NCBI GenBank assembly: GCA_007117945.1
Contig: SKTN01000327.1
Coordinates: forward strand, 1 to 5,643
Origin: Nitriliruptoraceae bacterium
GTDB lineage: Bacteria > Actinomycetota > Nitriliruptoria > Nitriliruptorales > Nitriliruptoraceae
DNA length: 5,643 nucleotides
Direction of reading: 5' to 3'
How positions within the stretch are numbered: position 1 is the first letter of the stretch; the number at the start of each line of letters is the position of its first letter. Below the pieces are notes generated by a model. That model was given only the letters and a program-made list of their open reading frames with translations, was not told where the DNA came from and made no database searches. The position numbers and the translations under genes were made by a program. This document shows positions 5,581 to 5,643 of this stretch, piece after piece.

Positions 5581-5643
5581 CTACGGGGCGTTCACGTTGT
5601 CGAGGAGGTCGATGACCTCCGCTGCGACCTCGCGGGCATGCTC
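5581..5643 (-). CDS. C-terminus of an unidentified gene, cut by the window edge
   Basis: The last 20 codons before a TAG stop are visible. The encoded tail (HAREVAAEVIDLLDN, then VNAP) looks like an amphipathic helix. Eighteen or so of the 20 third codon positions are G or C, while one other frame of this strand has a stop and the remaining one has weak GC bias, so this frame is very probably coding. It ends 9 bp before the ATG of the serine hydrolase, which implies one transcript and probably coupled translation. The tail is too short to name a family. Confidence 0.65.
   Translation of the reverse strand, partial: EHAREVAAEVIDLLDNVNAP

Overview
The window is very GC-rich, with third codon positions almost all G or C in the real genes. 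It carries a NarL-type two-component system of the kind common in actinobacteria, so a high-GC member of the Actinomycetota is the best guess; I cannot place it more finely. I find five complete protein genes and the ends of two more. I see no rRNA, tRNA, CRISPR array, insertion sequence or attachment site.

Layout from left to right. (1) On the minus strand, a small exported blue-copper (cupredoxin) protein lies just upstream of a second gene with an export-signal-like N-terminus, of which only 13 codons are inside the window. (2) A 426-bp non-coding divergent region follows, with a cluster of three GC-rich palindromes. (3) On the plus strand come a four-helix-type membrane sensor histidine kinase (HisKA_3/HATPase) and its LuxR/NarL-type response regulator, overlapping by 13 bp. 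(4) Converging on the regulator after only 15 bp is a minus-strand CPBP-family (CAAX/Abi) intramembrane protease. (5) About 200 bp further, also on the minus strand, is a large exported serine hydrolase of the beta-lactamase/penicillin-binding-protein fold, with a Pro-Asp-Glu repeat linker and three C-terminal membrane helices. A perfect 12-bp stem-loop separates it from the protease gene. (6) At the right edge are the last 20 codons of another minus-strand gene, ending 9 bp before the hydrolase start codon, so the two are probably co-transcribed.

How the genes might work together: the kinase and regulator form one signalling unit. The other products act in the membrane or outside it (copper protein, intramembrane protease, membrane-tethered serine hydrolase), so the region has a cell-envelope flavour. 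A regulatory link from the two-component system to the neighbours is only inferred from position. The most notable sequence details are a kinase that lacks the usual DxxxQ phosphatase glutamine, a serine hydrolase with Asn-Ala-Gly where a KTG or HxG motif is expected, and the perfect 12-bp stem-loop. I do not see convincing evidence for a wholly new multi-gene system.
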